Of a DNA stretch of 64,000 nt, positions 7,888 to 16,424 are shown piece by piece. Numbering within the stretch: the stretch's first letter is position 1; every line of letters begins with the position of its first letter. The stretch is from an uncultured Candidatus Saccharibacteria bacterium (lineage in GTDB: Bacteria > Patescibacteriota > Saccharimonadia > Saccharimonadales > Saccharimonadaceae): positions 21,794 to 85,793 of the forward strand of contig CAKUZG010000001.1 in assembly GCA_934717805.1 (NCBI GenBank), read 5' to 3'. Made by a program: the position numbers and the translations under genes. Below the pieces are notes generated by a model. The model did not search any database. It saw nothing but the letters and a program-made list of their open reading frames with translations, and was not told the DNA's origin.

Positions 7888-9879
7888 ATGTCAAAAAATA
7901 ATGCCCAAGAGCAGATTATCGCAAAGTTGAAAGAATCAGAAAGCATTCTAATTGCGGTAAATGATAACCCAAGTGTTGATGAACTTTCATCAGCTTTGGC
8001 GTTGACGCTTGCAATAAACAATTCAGGCAAGCATGCAACAGCGGTTGCGAGTGGCGAAATGCCAGATGCGCTAACTTTTTTGCGCCCAGAAAAAACTTTC
8101 GAACATTCGGTCGATTCTTTACGTGATTTTATTATTGCCTTAAATAAAGAAAAAGCCGATCATTTACGCTACAAACTTGTCGGTGATCACGTTAAAATTT
8201 TTATTACGCCGTATCGTTCGGTGATTTCTGAAAAAGACCTCGAATTCGAACAAGGTGATTTTAACATTGATTTTGTTTTAGCGCTAAATGTTGAGAGTCA
8301 AGATCGACTCGATGGTGCTTTGGCGGCACATGGTCGAATTTTTCACGATGCTTCAGTGGGAATTTTAACTGTTGGCGAAAATCAAACAAATCTTAACGGA
8401 ATTCACTGGCATGATGAAAATGCAAGTTCTTTGAGTGAAATTACTGTTCAAATTATTGAATCTATTGGCAAAAAAAATCTTACCGAATCAGTTGCTACTG
8501 CGCTCTTAACTGGAATTGTTGCAGAAACTGATCGATTCTCGAACTCAAAAGTAACGGCTGAAATTATGAGCCTTGCTTCAAAACTTATTGCGTGTGGCGC
8601 TGATCAACAGCTTGTGGTTTCGAAAATTCGTGAAGCCGAAGAAAAAGCAGGTGAATTTGCCGTTCAGAAAAATGCCAAAATGGAACAAGCGCTTGAAGAA
8701 ATTTCTGGCGAAAAAGAAGATAAAAAGCAGATTTCGAAAACTGAACAAAAACGCGATGGTGCTTTCGTGATTGCTCATGAAGAAACAAAAGCAAAAGAAG
8801 AATCTCAAGAAGAGCCAAAAAAAGATAGCGAAGAAGAACTTGAAGATTCGCTTAATGATTTAAAAAAAGTAAGTGCTGAAGTTAATGCTTTTTCGGCACT
8901 AGAAAATGAAAATCCTGAAGAGGAAGAAACTGAAGAACCTCAAGAAGATTTTAAAGAAGAGGTTAAAAAACCTGTTAAAAAAGAAGAATTTATTCCTCAG
9001 GTTCCAGTTCAACCAACAGTTGAAGCTACACCAGCTCCAGTTGCTGAACCAAAAGAAGCTCCAGCTCAAGAACAGGCTAACAGTACGCCAGCTCAACAAG
9101 AAATTCGACAAGCTCCAGTTCAAAATGCAGAAGGTTTAGTTGAAGCGCCAGTTGAAAACTATGCGCCAGAAATTCCAGCTAGTGAACCTTTCGAAAATCC
9201 AAATGCGTTCATTGCTGAAGCTCCAGTTCAAGAACAAGTTTTCGAACCAGCTCAACAAACTGAAATTTCTGTTCCAGCTTCTGAAACACCAGTTCAACCA
9301 ACAGTTGAAGCTACACCAGCTCCAGTTGCTGAACCAAAAGAAGCTCCAGCTCAAGAACAAAAACAAGGTGATGAATATTATCACCCTAAAGATAATGCTG
9401 AAATTGTTAGTGGTTTGATGGGTGCACAACCATATCCACCAAGTGGAATCAAACGGGAAGACAATAGTGCTGCAACTTCAAACCCTGAAAAAAATGATTA
9501 TATTTTAAATCGTAAACAAACTCAAAATGCAGTTTATGAAGAGCCAAAAAATAACGATAGTTTCATGCCTGATACTAACGCTTATGCACAAGCTGCTCCA
9601 GTTCAACCTCTTTCAAATTTTGAATCAAGCAATCCAATTTCGAATGAACAATATGCGGCAAATAATCCAGCGCAAAATTCAAACGATTTTGCAATGCCAA
9701 TGCCACCAGCTATGCCAGATTTTAGCACAATGCCAATGCCGCCAGAAATTCCAAATTTTGATGTAGCTCCAAGTCCGGCAGAACAACCAGCAATGGGTGC
9801 ACAAAATAGCGGCAATAAAATAATGACGGATCAAATTTATCCTAACGATCCATCACAGTTTAGAATTCCAGGAATGTAA
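7888..9879 (+). CDS. degenerate DHH-phosphoesterase-like protein with disordered tail
   Basis: The N-terminal 270 residues follow the layout of NrnA-type DHH phosphoesterases: a Rossmann-like start (ILIAVNDNPSVDELSSALAL), a middle aspartate-containing strand and the TGIVAETDRF motif near 210. However, the first aspartate motif is altered and no DHH triplet is present, so catalysis is doubtful. From about residue 260 the chain turns into a Glu/Lys coiled-coil-like stretch and then a 350-residue Pro/Ala/Gln-rich disordered tail. The tail contains a 71-base direct repeat (9004-9074 and 9289-9359) and ends in PMPP repeats. No membrane segment is seen. truB follows 1 base after the stop. A scaffold or RNA-binding role is possible but unproven. 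Confidence 0.8.
   Translation: MSKNNAQEQIIAKLKESESILIAVNDNPSVDELSSALALTLAINNSGKHATAVASGEMPDALTFLRPEKTFEHSVDSLRDFIIALNKEKADHLRYKLVGDHVKIFITPYRSVISEKDLEFEQGDFNIDFVLALNVESQDRLDGALAAHGRIFHDASVGILTVGENQTNLNGIHWHDENASSLSEITVQIIESIGKKNLTESVATALLTGIVAETDRFSNSKVTAEIMSLASKLIACGADQQLVVSKIREAEEKAGEFAVQKNAKMEQALEEISGEKEDKKQISKTEQKRDGAFVIAHEETKAKEESQEEPKKDSEEELEDSLNDLKKVSAEVNAFSALENENPEEEETEEPQEDFKEEVKKPVKKEEFIPQVPVQPTVEATPAPVAEPKEAPAQEQANSTPAQQEIRQAPVQNAEGLVEAPVENYAPEIPASEPFENPNAFIAEAPVQEQVFEPAQQTEISVPASETPVQPTVEATPAPVAEPKEAPAQEQKQGDEYYHPKDNAEIVSGLMGAQPYPPSGIKREDNSAATSNPEKNDYILNRKQTQNAVYEEPKNNDSFMPDTNAYAQAAPVQPLSNFESSNPISNEQYAANNPAQNSNDFAMPMPPAMPDFSTMPMPPEIPNFDVAPSPAEQPAMGAQNSGNKIMTDQIYPNDPSQFRIPGM
9004..9074 (+). 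repeat. 71-base direct repeat, copy 1
   Basis: Identical to 9289-9359 over 71 bases and offset by 285 bases (95 codons), so the reading frame is kept. Encodes the Pro-Ala-Glu-rich segment QPTVEATPAPVAEPKEAPAQ. Confidence 0.9.
9289..9359 (+). repeat. 71-base direct repeat, copy 2
   Basis: Second identical copy within the disordered tail of the DHH-like protein. It is a likely site for in-frame expansion or contraction by recombination. Confidence 0.9.
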
Positions 9880-9880
9880 A

Positions 9881-10561
9881 ATGGCGTTTTTCGAAAACGA
9901 TAGCGGGCGAATCTTAATTGATAAGCCCGCTGGAATTACTAGCTTTGGTGTTGTTGCACGAATCCGCCGTGTGCTAAAAAATGAGTTTGGCAAGAAAATA
10001 AAAGTTGGCCATACAGGAACGCTCGACCCTTTTGCGACTGGGCTTTTAGTTTTGCTTTATGGTAAAGAAACTAAAAATGCGATGAATCTCACTAAGCTGG
10101 ATAAAGTTTATGAGGCTGAATTTATGCTTGGCCAAATTTCCAGCACGGGTGATCCCGAGGGTGAGATTTCGAAATGTGAAAATTTTAAAATTCCAACTTT
10201 CGAACAGATTGAAAAAGAAATCAAAACTAACTTTTTGGGCAGAATCGAACAAACGCCGCCAGCTTTTAGTGCGATTAAAATTGATGGTAAGCGCGCTTAT
10301 GATTTAGCGCGAAAGGGTGAAAATTTTGAAATTCCTAAACGCACGGTTGAAGTTTTCGATTTTGAAATTTTAAGTTATGATTTTCCAAAACTAAAAGTTC
10401 GTACGCATGTTTCAAGTGGGACTTATATTCGTTCACTAGCGGAAGATTTGGGTGAAAATTTGGGTTGTGGCGCGTTTTGTTCGCAACTTCGGCGCACAAA
10501 AATTGCCGATTTTGATATTTCAAATTCTAAAAAGCTTGAAGATTTTGGAATTTTAGATTAG
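9881..10561 (+). CDS. truB: tRNA pseudouridine(55) synthase TruB
   Basis: TruB isomerises U55 in the T-loop of tRNAs. The 226-residue protein has ILIDKPAGITSF at the N-terminus, the catalytic GHTGTLDPFATG motif (Asp49), the KVYEAEF strand, the PPAFSAIKIDGKRAYDLAR block and the SSGTYIRSLAEDLG motif. The C-terminal PUA domain found in many TruBs is absent or very short, as in other minimal genomes. The gene starts 1 base after the upstream stop, which implies translational coupling. An AGGA in the upstream coding end may serve as its ribosome binding site. Confidence 0.96.
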   Translation: MAFFENDSGRILIDKPAGITSFGVVARIRRVLKNEFGKKIKVGHTGTLDPFATGLLVLLYGKETKNAMNLTKLDKVYEAEFMLGQISSTGDPEGEISKCENFKIPTFEQIEKEIKTNFLGRIEQTPPAFSAIKIDGKRAYDLARKGENFEIPKRTVEVFDFEILSYDFPKLKVRTHVSSGTYIRSLAEDLGENLGCGAFCSQLRRTKIADFDISNSKKLEDFGILD

Positions 10562-10587
10562 TTTTTGCTTATTCTACTAAAAAATGA

Positions 10588-10593
10588 TATAAT
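10588..10593 (+). promoter_or_regulatory. leaderless-type -10 box of orn
   Basis: TATAAT ends 7 bases before the ATG at 10601. No good -35 is visible. Confidence 0.6.
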
Positions 10594-10600
10594 TTAAACA

Positions 10601-11149
10601 ATGAAAAACGCGAAAATTCTTTGGATTGATTTAGAAATGACTGGTCTTGAACCTGAAAAAGACCGAATTTTAGAAGTTGCCGCAATCGCAACAGATTGGG
10701 ATTTTAACGAAATTGCCACTTTTGAAAGTGCGGTTAAAGTTGATGAAAAAATACTCAAAAGCCGAATGGTTGGCGAGTTTTGGGATGCTTTTAGCGAAAC
10801 GTGTAATGCTTTAAAATTACAAAATTCTCGTGCTACAAAAAATTCACAAGAAGTTGAAGCGGACTTAATTAAATTTGTGGAAGAAAATTTTGCGGAAGAA
10901 CTTTCGAAAGGTGAAAGGATTATTTTGGGCGGAAATTCAATTCACCAAGATCGCCGATTCATTCGTGAAGAATGGAAAAAACTTGAAAAAATGCTGCATT
11001 ATCGAATGCTAGATGTTTCAGCGTGGAAAGTTGTGATGAGCGCTAAGTTTAAGCGGGTGTTTACTAAGCCTGAAAATCACCGTGCGTTAGATGATATTCG
11101 TGGTTCGATTGAAGAGTTGAAATTTTATTTAAAAAAGGTGAAAAAATAA
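10601..11149 (+). CDS. orn: oligoribonuclease
   Basis: Orn is a DEDDh 3'-5' exonuclease that degrades 2-5 base RNA fragments to mononucleotides. The 182-residue protein shows Exo I WIDLEMTGL (Asp10, Glu12), an Exo II region around NSIHQDRRF, and Exo III HRALDDIRGSIEE with the catalytic His and Asp. The length is typical. The ATG follows a TATAAT box by 7 bases, so the mRNA is probably leaderless. The next gene overlaps by one base (TAATG). A DHH-type nanoRNase relative lies two genes upstream but looks catalytically degenerate, which fits Orn doing the work. Confidence 0.95.
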   Translation: MKNAKILWIDLEMTGLEPEKDRILEVAAIATDWDFNEIATFESAVKVDEKILKSRMVGEFWDAFSETCNALKLQNSRATKNSQEVEADLIKFVEENFAEELSKGERIILGGNSIHQDRRFIREEWKKLEKMLHYRMLDVSAWKVVMSAKFKRVFTKPENHRALDDIRGSIEELKFYLKKVKK

Positions 11150-11574
11150 TGAATCAAGATGAAATTAGAGATTTTTTGTTAACTTTTGATGCGGCAGAAG
11201 TTCGAAAAGATGAAGAAAACAAACTTGAAATTTTCGAAGTTAATTTTGATAAATTAGAAAAAATTTGGCAAGAAAAAATGGCCAGCGAACTTGGCGATTT
11301 TGAGCGTGAAACTGGTGAAAAGATTCTTTCGAAAATTGCAGAAAGCGAAGATTCGAAAGCAATTTTTGCGATTATTCACGATGGTTCAAAACCATTAAAC
11401 GTTGAAATGAAAACTGGTGTGCAATTGGCGCGAATTTTGCGCGAAAAGGAAAGTGTAGTTCCTTCTAAATTGATGAGCGAGCGTGAATGGAATTTGATTA
11501 TTGGGCAAGGGCAAATTGCAGCTGATGAACTTTGCGATTTGTTGCGATTAAGCTATCGATTAGCTTGTGAATAG
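11149..11574 (+). CDS. MmcQ/YjbR-like protein
   Basis: The exact function is unknown. The second half follows the MmcQ/YjbR fold: AIFAIIHDGSKPLNVEMKTG, then VVPSKLMSEREWNLIIGQG, then ADELCDLLRLSYRLA. This matches the family pattern of a K/H-W strand followed by an acidic helix ending in SY.L. These small CyaY-like proteins are thought to bind DNA or act in conjunction with other domains, but no activity is established. The 141-residue length fits. It overlaps orn by one base and ends just before the promoter of a structured RNA. Confidence 0.7.
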   Translation: MNQDEIRDFLLTFDAAEVRKDEENKLEIFEVNFDKLEKIWQEKMASELGDFERETGEKILSKIAESEDSKAIFAIIHDGSKPLNVEMKTGVQLARILREKESVVPSKLMSEREWNLIIGQGQIAADELCDLLRLSYRLACE

Positions 11575-11581
11575 ATAACTA

Positions 11582-11610
11582 TTGACAAAAGTATTTTTAT
11601 GTGGTAATAT
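11582..11610 (+). promoter_or_regulatory. promoter of structured RNA at 11.6 kb
   Basis: TTGACA (11582-11587), 17 bases, TAATAT (11605-11610). The expected transcription start is near 11617. Confidence 0.8.
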
Positions 11611-11611
11611 A

Positions 11612-11980
11612 GTAATTACCTCTTTTCGAGGAAATTATAGCCATGCGGGCTTTAAACGTGGTAAATTACATGATTGATCACCACACAGCGTATAGCCAAA
11701 CTAAAGCCGGTTTGGTAGTTGGAAGCAGCAATACAACTGGAGGAAGTCCAGATGGCCATTTTGGCCAACGCTGTAACTGTCTTGGAGCTGTCGTAGTTGA
11801 CGGCAATAGGGATGGCGGCGAAAGTGAGCCGTTATGGGTCGGACAGACTGCCTGCTTTGGTACGTTTAATGAAGGCACTACTTGCGTTGTTCATCGAGAA
11901 AATGAAAATTTGCATTATTCTGATGAACGATGGTGAAAAACCTTTTTAAACTTTTCTTGGTCTCGAAAGAGGCCTTTTTA
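11612..11980 (+). ncRNA. candidate structured non-coding RNA, about 365 nt, unknown family
   Basis: A strong promoter and an intrinsic terminator bracket a stretch that is visibly richer in G+C than its neighbours. It contains many consecutive helices: CCTC/GAGG (11619-11631), CCATG/CGTGG (11641-11661), GTAATTA/TAAATTAC enclosing both, AGTTG/CAACT (11717-11738), CTGGA/TCCAG (11737-11751), TGGCCA/TGGCCA (11753-11767), GCTGTC/GACGGC (11787-11804), CGGC/GCCG, TGCCT/AGGCA, and a long hairpin (11885-11932) of 11 pairs plus an inner stem. A 97-codon frame (11643-11936) crosses it, but its codon use differs sharply from neighbouring genes and it matches nothing I know. It lacks the RNase P, tmRNA and SRP signatures. 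Confidence 0.7.
11957..11980 (+). terminator. terminator of structured RNA at 11.6 kb
   Basis: GGTCTC-GAAA-GAGGCC stem with a GNRA tetraloop followed by TTTTTA. Confidence 0.88.
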
Positions 11981-11981
11981 T

Positions 11982-12010
11982 TTGCTAAAAATTTATAAAT
12001 TTGGTATAAT
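11982..12010 (+). promoter_or_regulatory. promoter of Q/N-rich membrane protein gene
   Basis: TTGCTA (11982-11987), 17 bases, TATAAT (12005-12010), then 10 bases to the ATG at 12021. The leader is only about 4 bases and has no ribosome binding site. Confidence 0.65.
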
Positions 12011-12020
12011 CATAAGTAAT

Positions 12021-12941
12021 ATGAAACCAAATCAAGACTGGAATCAGAACGACCAAAATTATGGTGTTCAACCAAATAATTTTCCTCAGAATCAATATCC
12101 ACAACAACAAAACTATGGTGGATATCCAAATGAGTTTGCTCAAAATGGGCAATTTCCTGCTGAACAAAATCAGCAACAATTTGGCGCTCCATATCAAAAT
12201 TATGGCGCTCAACAAAATTATCCGCAGTATCCAAATGGATATCAAAGTCAACCTCAATATCCACAAAACCAGCCAGCACAAAATTCACCAACAGCACCGA
12301 ATTTAATGCCAAATCAAAATTATGCTGGCAGTTCTTCATCTGAAAATCCGTATACGGTTGAATATTTAAATAAGATTTCGCCAAAAAAAGCCGTTCCATT
12401 TTGGACAAAAGGTAAAATTTTGATTGCATCTGCACTTGCAATTGCATTATTCTTCGCAATCTTTATTATTGCAACTTCTGGAAAAAGCGATGATTCTACG
12501 CAAAAAGTTCTCCGTGCATATTATAACATTTTGAAGTTGAAGGAAATTACAGGATCTTATCAAAAGAAGATTAAAAGCTCTGATCTTGCTGCGGTGAATG
12601 CGGGAATTAATATTTCGCTCAGCTCAGATGAACAGATTATAACAGAATACATGAAGAGCAAGAAAATTGATGTTCCGCGTGGAGATTCAAAAAAGAAATC
12701 AGAGATTTATCAACAAACTGAAACTGACTTCAATAAACTCGATACAACTCTTGATGATGCATTTTTGAACGCTACAATCGATGAAGTTTATTCTCGTGAA
12801 ATGGCCTATCAGTTAGTTCGTGTTAAAAACTTGATTGTTCGCCATAAAAAGACAGCAGGTTCTGTGCAGAAAAAAATGTATGCAAAAATCGAGAAAAATC
12901 TTGAAGAATCTTCAAAACAACTCGAAAACTACAAAAAATAA
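12021..12941 (+). CDS. membrane protein with Q/N-rich cytoplasmic tail
   Basis: The function is unknown. Residues 1 to about 100 are a low-complexity Gln/Asn/Tyr/Pro segment. A single transmembrane helix follows (about 130-150, KILIASALAIALFFAIFII) after the positive stretch PKKAVPFWTKGK, so the tail should face the cytoplasm. The remaining 155 residues are charged, helical and presumably outside the membrane. The frame is open upstream to 11982, but the promoter overlaps that stretch, so 12021 is chosen. The tail resembles prion-like or phase-separating segments in composition only. A convergent UDG-like gene shares the terminator. Confidence 0.8.
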   Translation: MKPNQDWNQNDQNYGVQPNNFPQNQYPQQQNYGGYPNEFAQNGQFPAEQNQQQFGAPYQNYGAQQNYPQYPNGYQSQPQYPQNQPAQNSPTAPNLMPNQNYAGSSSSENPYTVEYLNKISPKKAVPFWTKGKILIASALAIALFFAIFIIATSGKSDDSTQKVLRAYYNILKLKEITGSYQKKIKSSDLAAVNAGINISLSSDEQIITEYMKSKKIDVPRGDSKKKSEIYQQTETDFNKLDTTLDDAFLNATIDEVYSREMAYQLVRVKNLIVRHKKTAGSVQKKMYAKIEKNLEESSKQLENYKK

Positions 12942-12946
12942 TACTT

Positions 12947-12982
12947 TAAAAGCCGCTTTTTGAAAAAGGCGGCTTGTTTTTA
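12947..12982. terminator. bidirectional terminator
   Basis: AAGCCGC and GCGGCTT arms around CTTTTTGAAAAAG, flanked by A- and T-tracts. It ends the membrane protein gene and the convergent UDG-like gene. Confidence 0.75.
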
Positions 12983-13564
12983 TTTATTGATAATTTCTTG
13001 AACTATTTTTTGCAAATCTGGAAGTACATCATCTTTAAACCAAGGATTTTTTGCTTGCCAAATATTATTACGAGGAGAAGGATGAACAAGCGGAAAATAT
13101 TCCGGAAGATAAGATTTGTAATTTTTAACGGTTTCAGTGAGCTTATCGGACGGTTTTTGGTTAAGGTAATAATGCTGAGCATAATTGCCAATTAAAATTG
13201 TTAATTCTATATCTGGAGCAAGAGCAAGGACTCGCTTGTGCCACTTTTCAGCAAAGCCTTTTCTTGGTGGCAAATCGCCTGATTTTCCGTGTCCGGGGAA
13301 ATAAAAATCCATCGGAACAATAGCAAATAATCCTGAATTATAAAACTGTTCTTTGCTTACGCCAAGCCATTCTCGAAGATTATCGCCACTGGGGTCATTC
13401 CAATATAGCCCCGATTCTTGCGCACGTATTCCTGGTGCTTGGCCAACGATATTAATGCGGGCAGTTTTTGGAATTGTAAAAAGCGGTTTAATTCCTTGTT
13501 CTGTATAGTTAGAATTTTGTGGATCAGCCATGATTTCGGCTGTAAGTTTTTCAATCGTTTCCAT
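12980..13564 (-). CDS. uracil-DNA glycosylase superfamily protein
   Basis: This 194-residue protein belongs to the UDG superfamily that excises uracil from DNA. Motif A is GQAPGIRAQESGLYWNDPSG (about residues 40-60) and motif B is HPSPRN near 165. The layout, with a Gly-Asn-rich motif A and no AYQDP, resembles the family annotated simply as uracil-DNA glycosylase family protein rather than Ung. The frame is open to 13591, but the -10 box overlaps that ATG, so I place the start at 13564, preceded by an AAAGGA site. It is monocistronic and convergent with the membrane protein gene. Confidence 0.88.
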   Translation of the reverse strand: METIEKLTAEIMADPQNSNYTEQGIKPLFTIPKTARINIVGQAPGIRAQESGLYWNDPSGDNLREWLGVSKEQFYNSGLFAIVPMDFYFPGHGKSGDLPPRKGFAEKWHKRVLALAPDIELTILIGNYAQHYYLNQKPSDKLTETVKNYKSYLPEYFPLVHPSPRNNIWQAKNPWFKDDVLPDLQKIVQEIINK

Positions 13565-13589
13565 TTTATTTTTTCCTTTTCTAATTTCC

Positions 13590-13618
13590 ATTTTAGCACT
13601 TTAATTTTATCAAATCAA
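13590..13618 (-). promoter_or_regulatory. promoter of UDG-like gene
   Basis: Minus-strand TTGATT (13613-13618), 17 bases, TAAAAT (13590-13595). This position rules out the upstream ATG at 13591 as the start. Confidence 0.7.
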
Positions 13619-13655
13619 GAAAAGGTATTTTTTAGAATATTTTTTCGACCCGTGG

Positions 13656-13661
13656 TATAAT
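13656..13661 (+). promoter_or_regulatory. leaderless-type -10 box of dnaG
   Basis: TATAAT followed by exactly 6 bases and the ATG at 13668. Confidence 0.7.
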
Positions 13662-13667
13662 ATAGAT

Positions 13668-15404
13668 ATGAACGATGCCAGGGAAGAAATTAAATCACGA
13701 ATAAGTATTGAAGATTTAGCTGGCGAATATCTTGAGCTCAAACGAACAGGGCGTAATTTTAAGGCGCTTAGTCCCTGGACAAATGAGCGAACTCCGAGCT
13801 TTATTGTTAGCCCAGATAAGCAAATTTGGCACGATTTTTCATCTGGAAAAGGTGGTGATATTTTTGGTTTTATCATGGAAGTTGAGGGAATGAATTTTCG
13901 TGAAGCATTAGAATTTTTGGCTCGAAAAGCTGGTGTTGAAATTGAAACTTTCAACTCGAAACGCTCTAAAGAAATTGCCGAAAAGAAAGAACGCCTTCGA
14001 AAAATTTTACAAATAAGTTCCAATTTTTATCAGCATATGTTGATTCGTGATAAAAAAGCTTTGAATTATGTTTTTAAAAAACGTAAACTTTCGAAAGAAA
14101 TTGTGCAAGATTTTAAGGTGGGTTATGCGCCAAATGGCCAAAAAATATTAACAAACTTTTTACTTAAAAAAGGTTTTTCGTTGAATGATATTCGTGATGC
14201 GGGGCTTTTAAATCGGTTTGGCGGTGATATTTTTCGAAATCGAATGGTGATTGTACTAAAAGATGCAAGTGGCGAGCCAGTTGGGTTTACTGGTAGAATT
14301 ATAGATGATGAACCGAATGCTCCCAAATATTTGAACACACCACAAACTTTGCTCTATGATAAATCTTCGAATATTTTTGGACTTTCGCAAGCAAAAAATG
14401 AAATTCGAAAAGTTGGTTTTGCGGTGGTTGTTGAAGGGAATATGGATGTAATTTCAAGCCATCAAGTGGGAGTGAAAAATGTGGTCGCTACGGCTGGAAC
14501 GGCTATGACGGTGAATCACCTCAAGGCACTTAGTCGATTTTCGAACGACATTCGTCTCTGTTTCGACAGTGATCAGGCTGGAATCAACGCAACTGAACGA
14601 GCAATTTCTTTGGGGCAACAAGCTGGAGTTGAACTTTCAATTATTACATTAGATCAATCCGCGGGTCAAGTAAAAGATCCAGATGAATTAATTCAAAAAA
14701 ATATAGAACTATGGAGAAAATCGATTGCGAATCCGCAGCCAGCAATGGAATGGATTTTTGATCAATACCAAAAGAGGTTGGATACTTCAACTGCGAAGGG
14801 TAAAAAAGACTTTTCCACAATCTCACTTAAACTTGTGGAAAACTTAAACGACCCTGTGGAAAAAGATTTTTACATTAATGAGATTTCGAAAAGAATTGGC
14901 ATTTCGAGAGCAACATTGCTCAATAAAATTGGTGAAGAAAAAAAGCCTGAAAAAACCAAAAAACGGGTAAAGATTGAAAAAACAGATAAGAAATTTATTG
15001 ACGATTTTTTATATGAAGATGATTTGCTCGCGCTTGCGATTAAAGAACCTCGGCTTGCTAAAATGCTGAGCGATTTAAAAGAGAATTCTCTGCATGGTGA
15101 ACAGCGGAATAAAATTCTAGACATATTGAAATCTGAAGATATGGAACTATTGAAAAGCTTTGATGAATATGTTAAAATACTACTATTAAAAGCTGACGAA
15201 CGGCTCGGAAATATTAAAGAAAGTGCAACCGATGAAATGAAGCGTTTGATTCAGAAAGTTAAAACCGAAAATTTGCGAACACAAAAAGAGAATCTTCAAA
15301 TTGAACTTGAAAACGCCGAAATTCAAGGTGATGAAAATTTAAAAACGAAGATTTTAAGTAAGATTATTGAACTAAATAAGGAGCTAAATGGTGGCAAAAG
15401 GTAA
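13668..15404 (+). CDS. dnaG: DNA primase DnaG, zinc ligands replaced
   Basis: DnaG makes RNA primers at the replication fork. The 578-residue protein has the N-terminal CHC2-like fold, the TOPRIM catalytic core ([13 protein letters not shown] with the catalytic Glu; CFDSDQAG with DxD) and a C-terminal helicase-interaction region. The zinc-finger frame is intact (NERTPSF, GKGGDIF), but all four expected ligands are changed: Ser35, Thr38, Asp56 and Ser59 stand where Cys, His, Cys and Cys occur in E. coli DnaG. The fold is therefore probably zinc-free. The gene overlaps sigA by 17 bases, the classical dnaG-rpoD arrangement. Confidence 0.95.
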   Translation: MNDAREEIKSRISIEDLAGEYLELKRTGRNFKALSPWTNERTPSFIVSPDKQIWHDFSSGKGGDIFGFIMEVEGMNFREALEFLARKAGVEIETFNSKRSKEIAEKKERLRKILQISSNFYQHMLIRDKKALNYVFKKRKLSKEIVQDFKVGYAPNGQKILTNFLLKKGFSLNDIRDAGLLNRFGGDIFRNRMVIVLKDASGEPVGFTGRIIDDEPNAPKYLNTPQTLLYDKSSNIFGLSQAKNEIRKVGFAVVVEGNMDVISSHQVGVKNVVATAGTAMTVNHLKALSRFSNDIRLCFDSDQAGINATERAISLGQQAGVELSIITLDQSAGQVKDPDELIQKNIELWRKSIANPQPAMEWIFDQYQKRLDTSTAKGKKDFSTISLKLVENLNDPVEKDFYINEISKRIGISRATLLNKIGEEKKPEKTKKRVKIEKTDKKFIDDFLYEDDLLALAIKEPRLAKMLSDLKENSLHGEQRNKILDILKSEDMELLKSFDEYVKILLLKADERLGNIKESATDEMKRLIQKVKTENLRTQKENLQIELENAEIQGDENLKTKILSKIIELNKELNGGKR

Positions 15405-16404
15405 AAGCAAGAAGGAACTTCCAGAAGAAATTTTAAACGAAGATGGTGTTGTTGATGCAACAGTATCTCTTGATGAGTTTGAACCAGATTTCGAAGATCT
15501 CACTAATGAAGATGAAGAAAATATAACAGATGAGGATCTAATAAATAGCTCGTATTCTGATGATATAACAGACGACAGTGTTCGGATGTATTTGCGTGAG
15601 ATTGGAAAAATCCCACTTCTTTCACTTGAAAAAGAAACTGAACTTGCCAAAAAAGCAATGGAAGGCGACCAAAAAGCGAAAGATAAAATGGCAGAAGCTA
15701 ATATGCGTCTTGTGGTTTCGATTGCAAAACGATACTCTGGTCGTGGGTTAGATTTGCTTGACTTGATTCAAGAGGGAAATACTGGTCTTCTTCGTGCTGT
15801 GGATAAATTTGATCCAAGCAAAGGTTTTAAGTTTTCGACTTACGCAACTTGGTGGATTCGACAGGCGATTACTCGTGCGATTGCTGATCAAGCGCGAACT
15901 ATTCGAATTCCTGTTCACATGGTTGAAACAATCAATAAACTTATGCGAACTTCTCGTCGATTAACGCAAGAACTTAATCGCGAACCAACCAATGAAGAGC
16001 TTGCAAAAGAGATGGATATGGATGTTGAAAAAGTTGAATATATCCAAAAAATTAAGCAAGATATTACTTCATTGGATGCAGGAATCGGCCGCGATGGAGA
16101 AGAAGGCGAAGAGTCAACTTTGGGCGATTTTATTGAAGATGAAGACACCGCAAGCCCAGAAGAATCAGCGACAGTTCAACTTCTAAAAGAGCAAGTTCGC
16201 GAAATTCTTTCAACACTTTCAGACCGTGAGCGTAAAATCCTTGAAATGCGTTTTGGACTAAATGGCACAAAGAGTCATACACTTGAAGAAGTCGGTCTTG
16301 AGTTTGCAGTTACTCGTGAACGAATCCGTCAAATCGAAGCAAAAGCATTAATGAAGTTAAAGAAACATAAAGATTCGAAAAAACTTCATGAGTATTTGGA
16401 TTAA
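15388..16404 (+). CDS. sigA: RNA polymerase primary sigma factor
   Basis: The housekeeping sigma-70 directs RNA polymerase to the TTGACA/TATAAT promoters seen throughout this window. The 338-residue protein has a short acidic N-terminus (a reduced region 1.1), region 1.2 [17 protein letters not shown], region 2 with [24 protein letters not shown] and [20 protein letters not shown] (-10 recognition), region 3, and region 4.2 [22 protein letters not shown] (-35 recognition). An AAGGAG site lies inside the end of dnaG, 4 bases before the ATG. Translational coupling with dnaG is likely. Confidence 0.97.
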   Translation: MVAKGKSKKELPEEILNEDGVVDATVSLDEFEPDFEDLTNEDEENITDEDLINSSYSDDITDDSVRMYLREIGKIPLLSLEKETELAKKAMEGDQKAKDKMAEANMRLVVSIAKRYSGRGLDLLDLIQEGNTGLLRAVDKFDPSKGFKFSTYATWWIRQAITRAIADQARTIRIPVHMVETINKLMRTSRRLTQELNREPTNEELAKEMDMDVEKVEYIQKIKQDITSLDAGIGRDGEEGEESTLGDFIEDEDTASPEESATVQLLKEQVREILSTLSDRERKILEMRFGLNGTKSHTLEEVGLEFAVTRERIRQIEAKALMKLKKHKDSKKLHEYLD

Positions 16405-16424
16405 AGTGGTGGAGAAAGGTTAAG

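Noticed and set aside
9004..9359. Possible CRISPR-like repeat
   Set aside because: Only two copies of a 71-base unit, in frame within a protein gene and without regular spacers or cas genes.
8578..9429. Several overlapping ORFs on both strands inside the DHH-like gene
   Set aside because: They are shadows of the repetitive Glu/Lys- and Pro/Ala/Gln-rich coding region. Their products are low-complexity and they lack start signals.
11643..11936. 97-codon ORF over the 11.6 kb structured region
   Set aside because: Codon use is unlike all neighbours, there is no ribosome binding site, and nearly the whole length is taken up by strong RNA helices between a promoter and a terminator.
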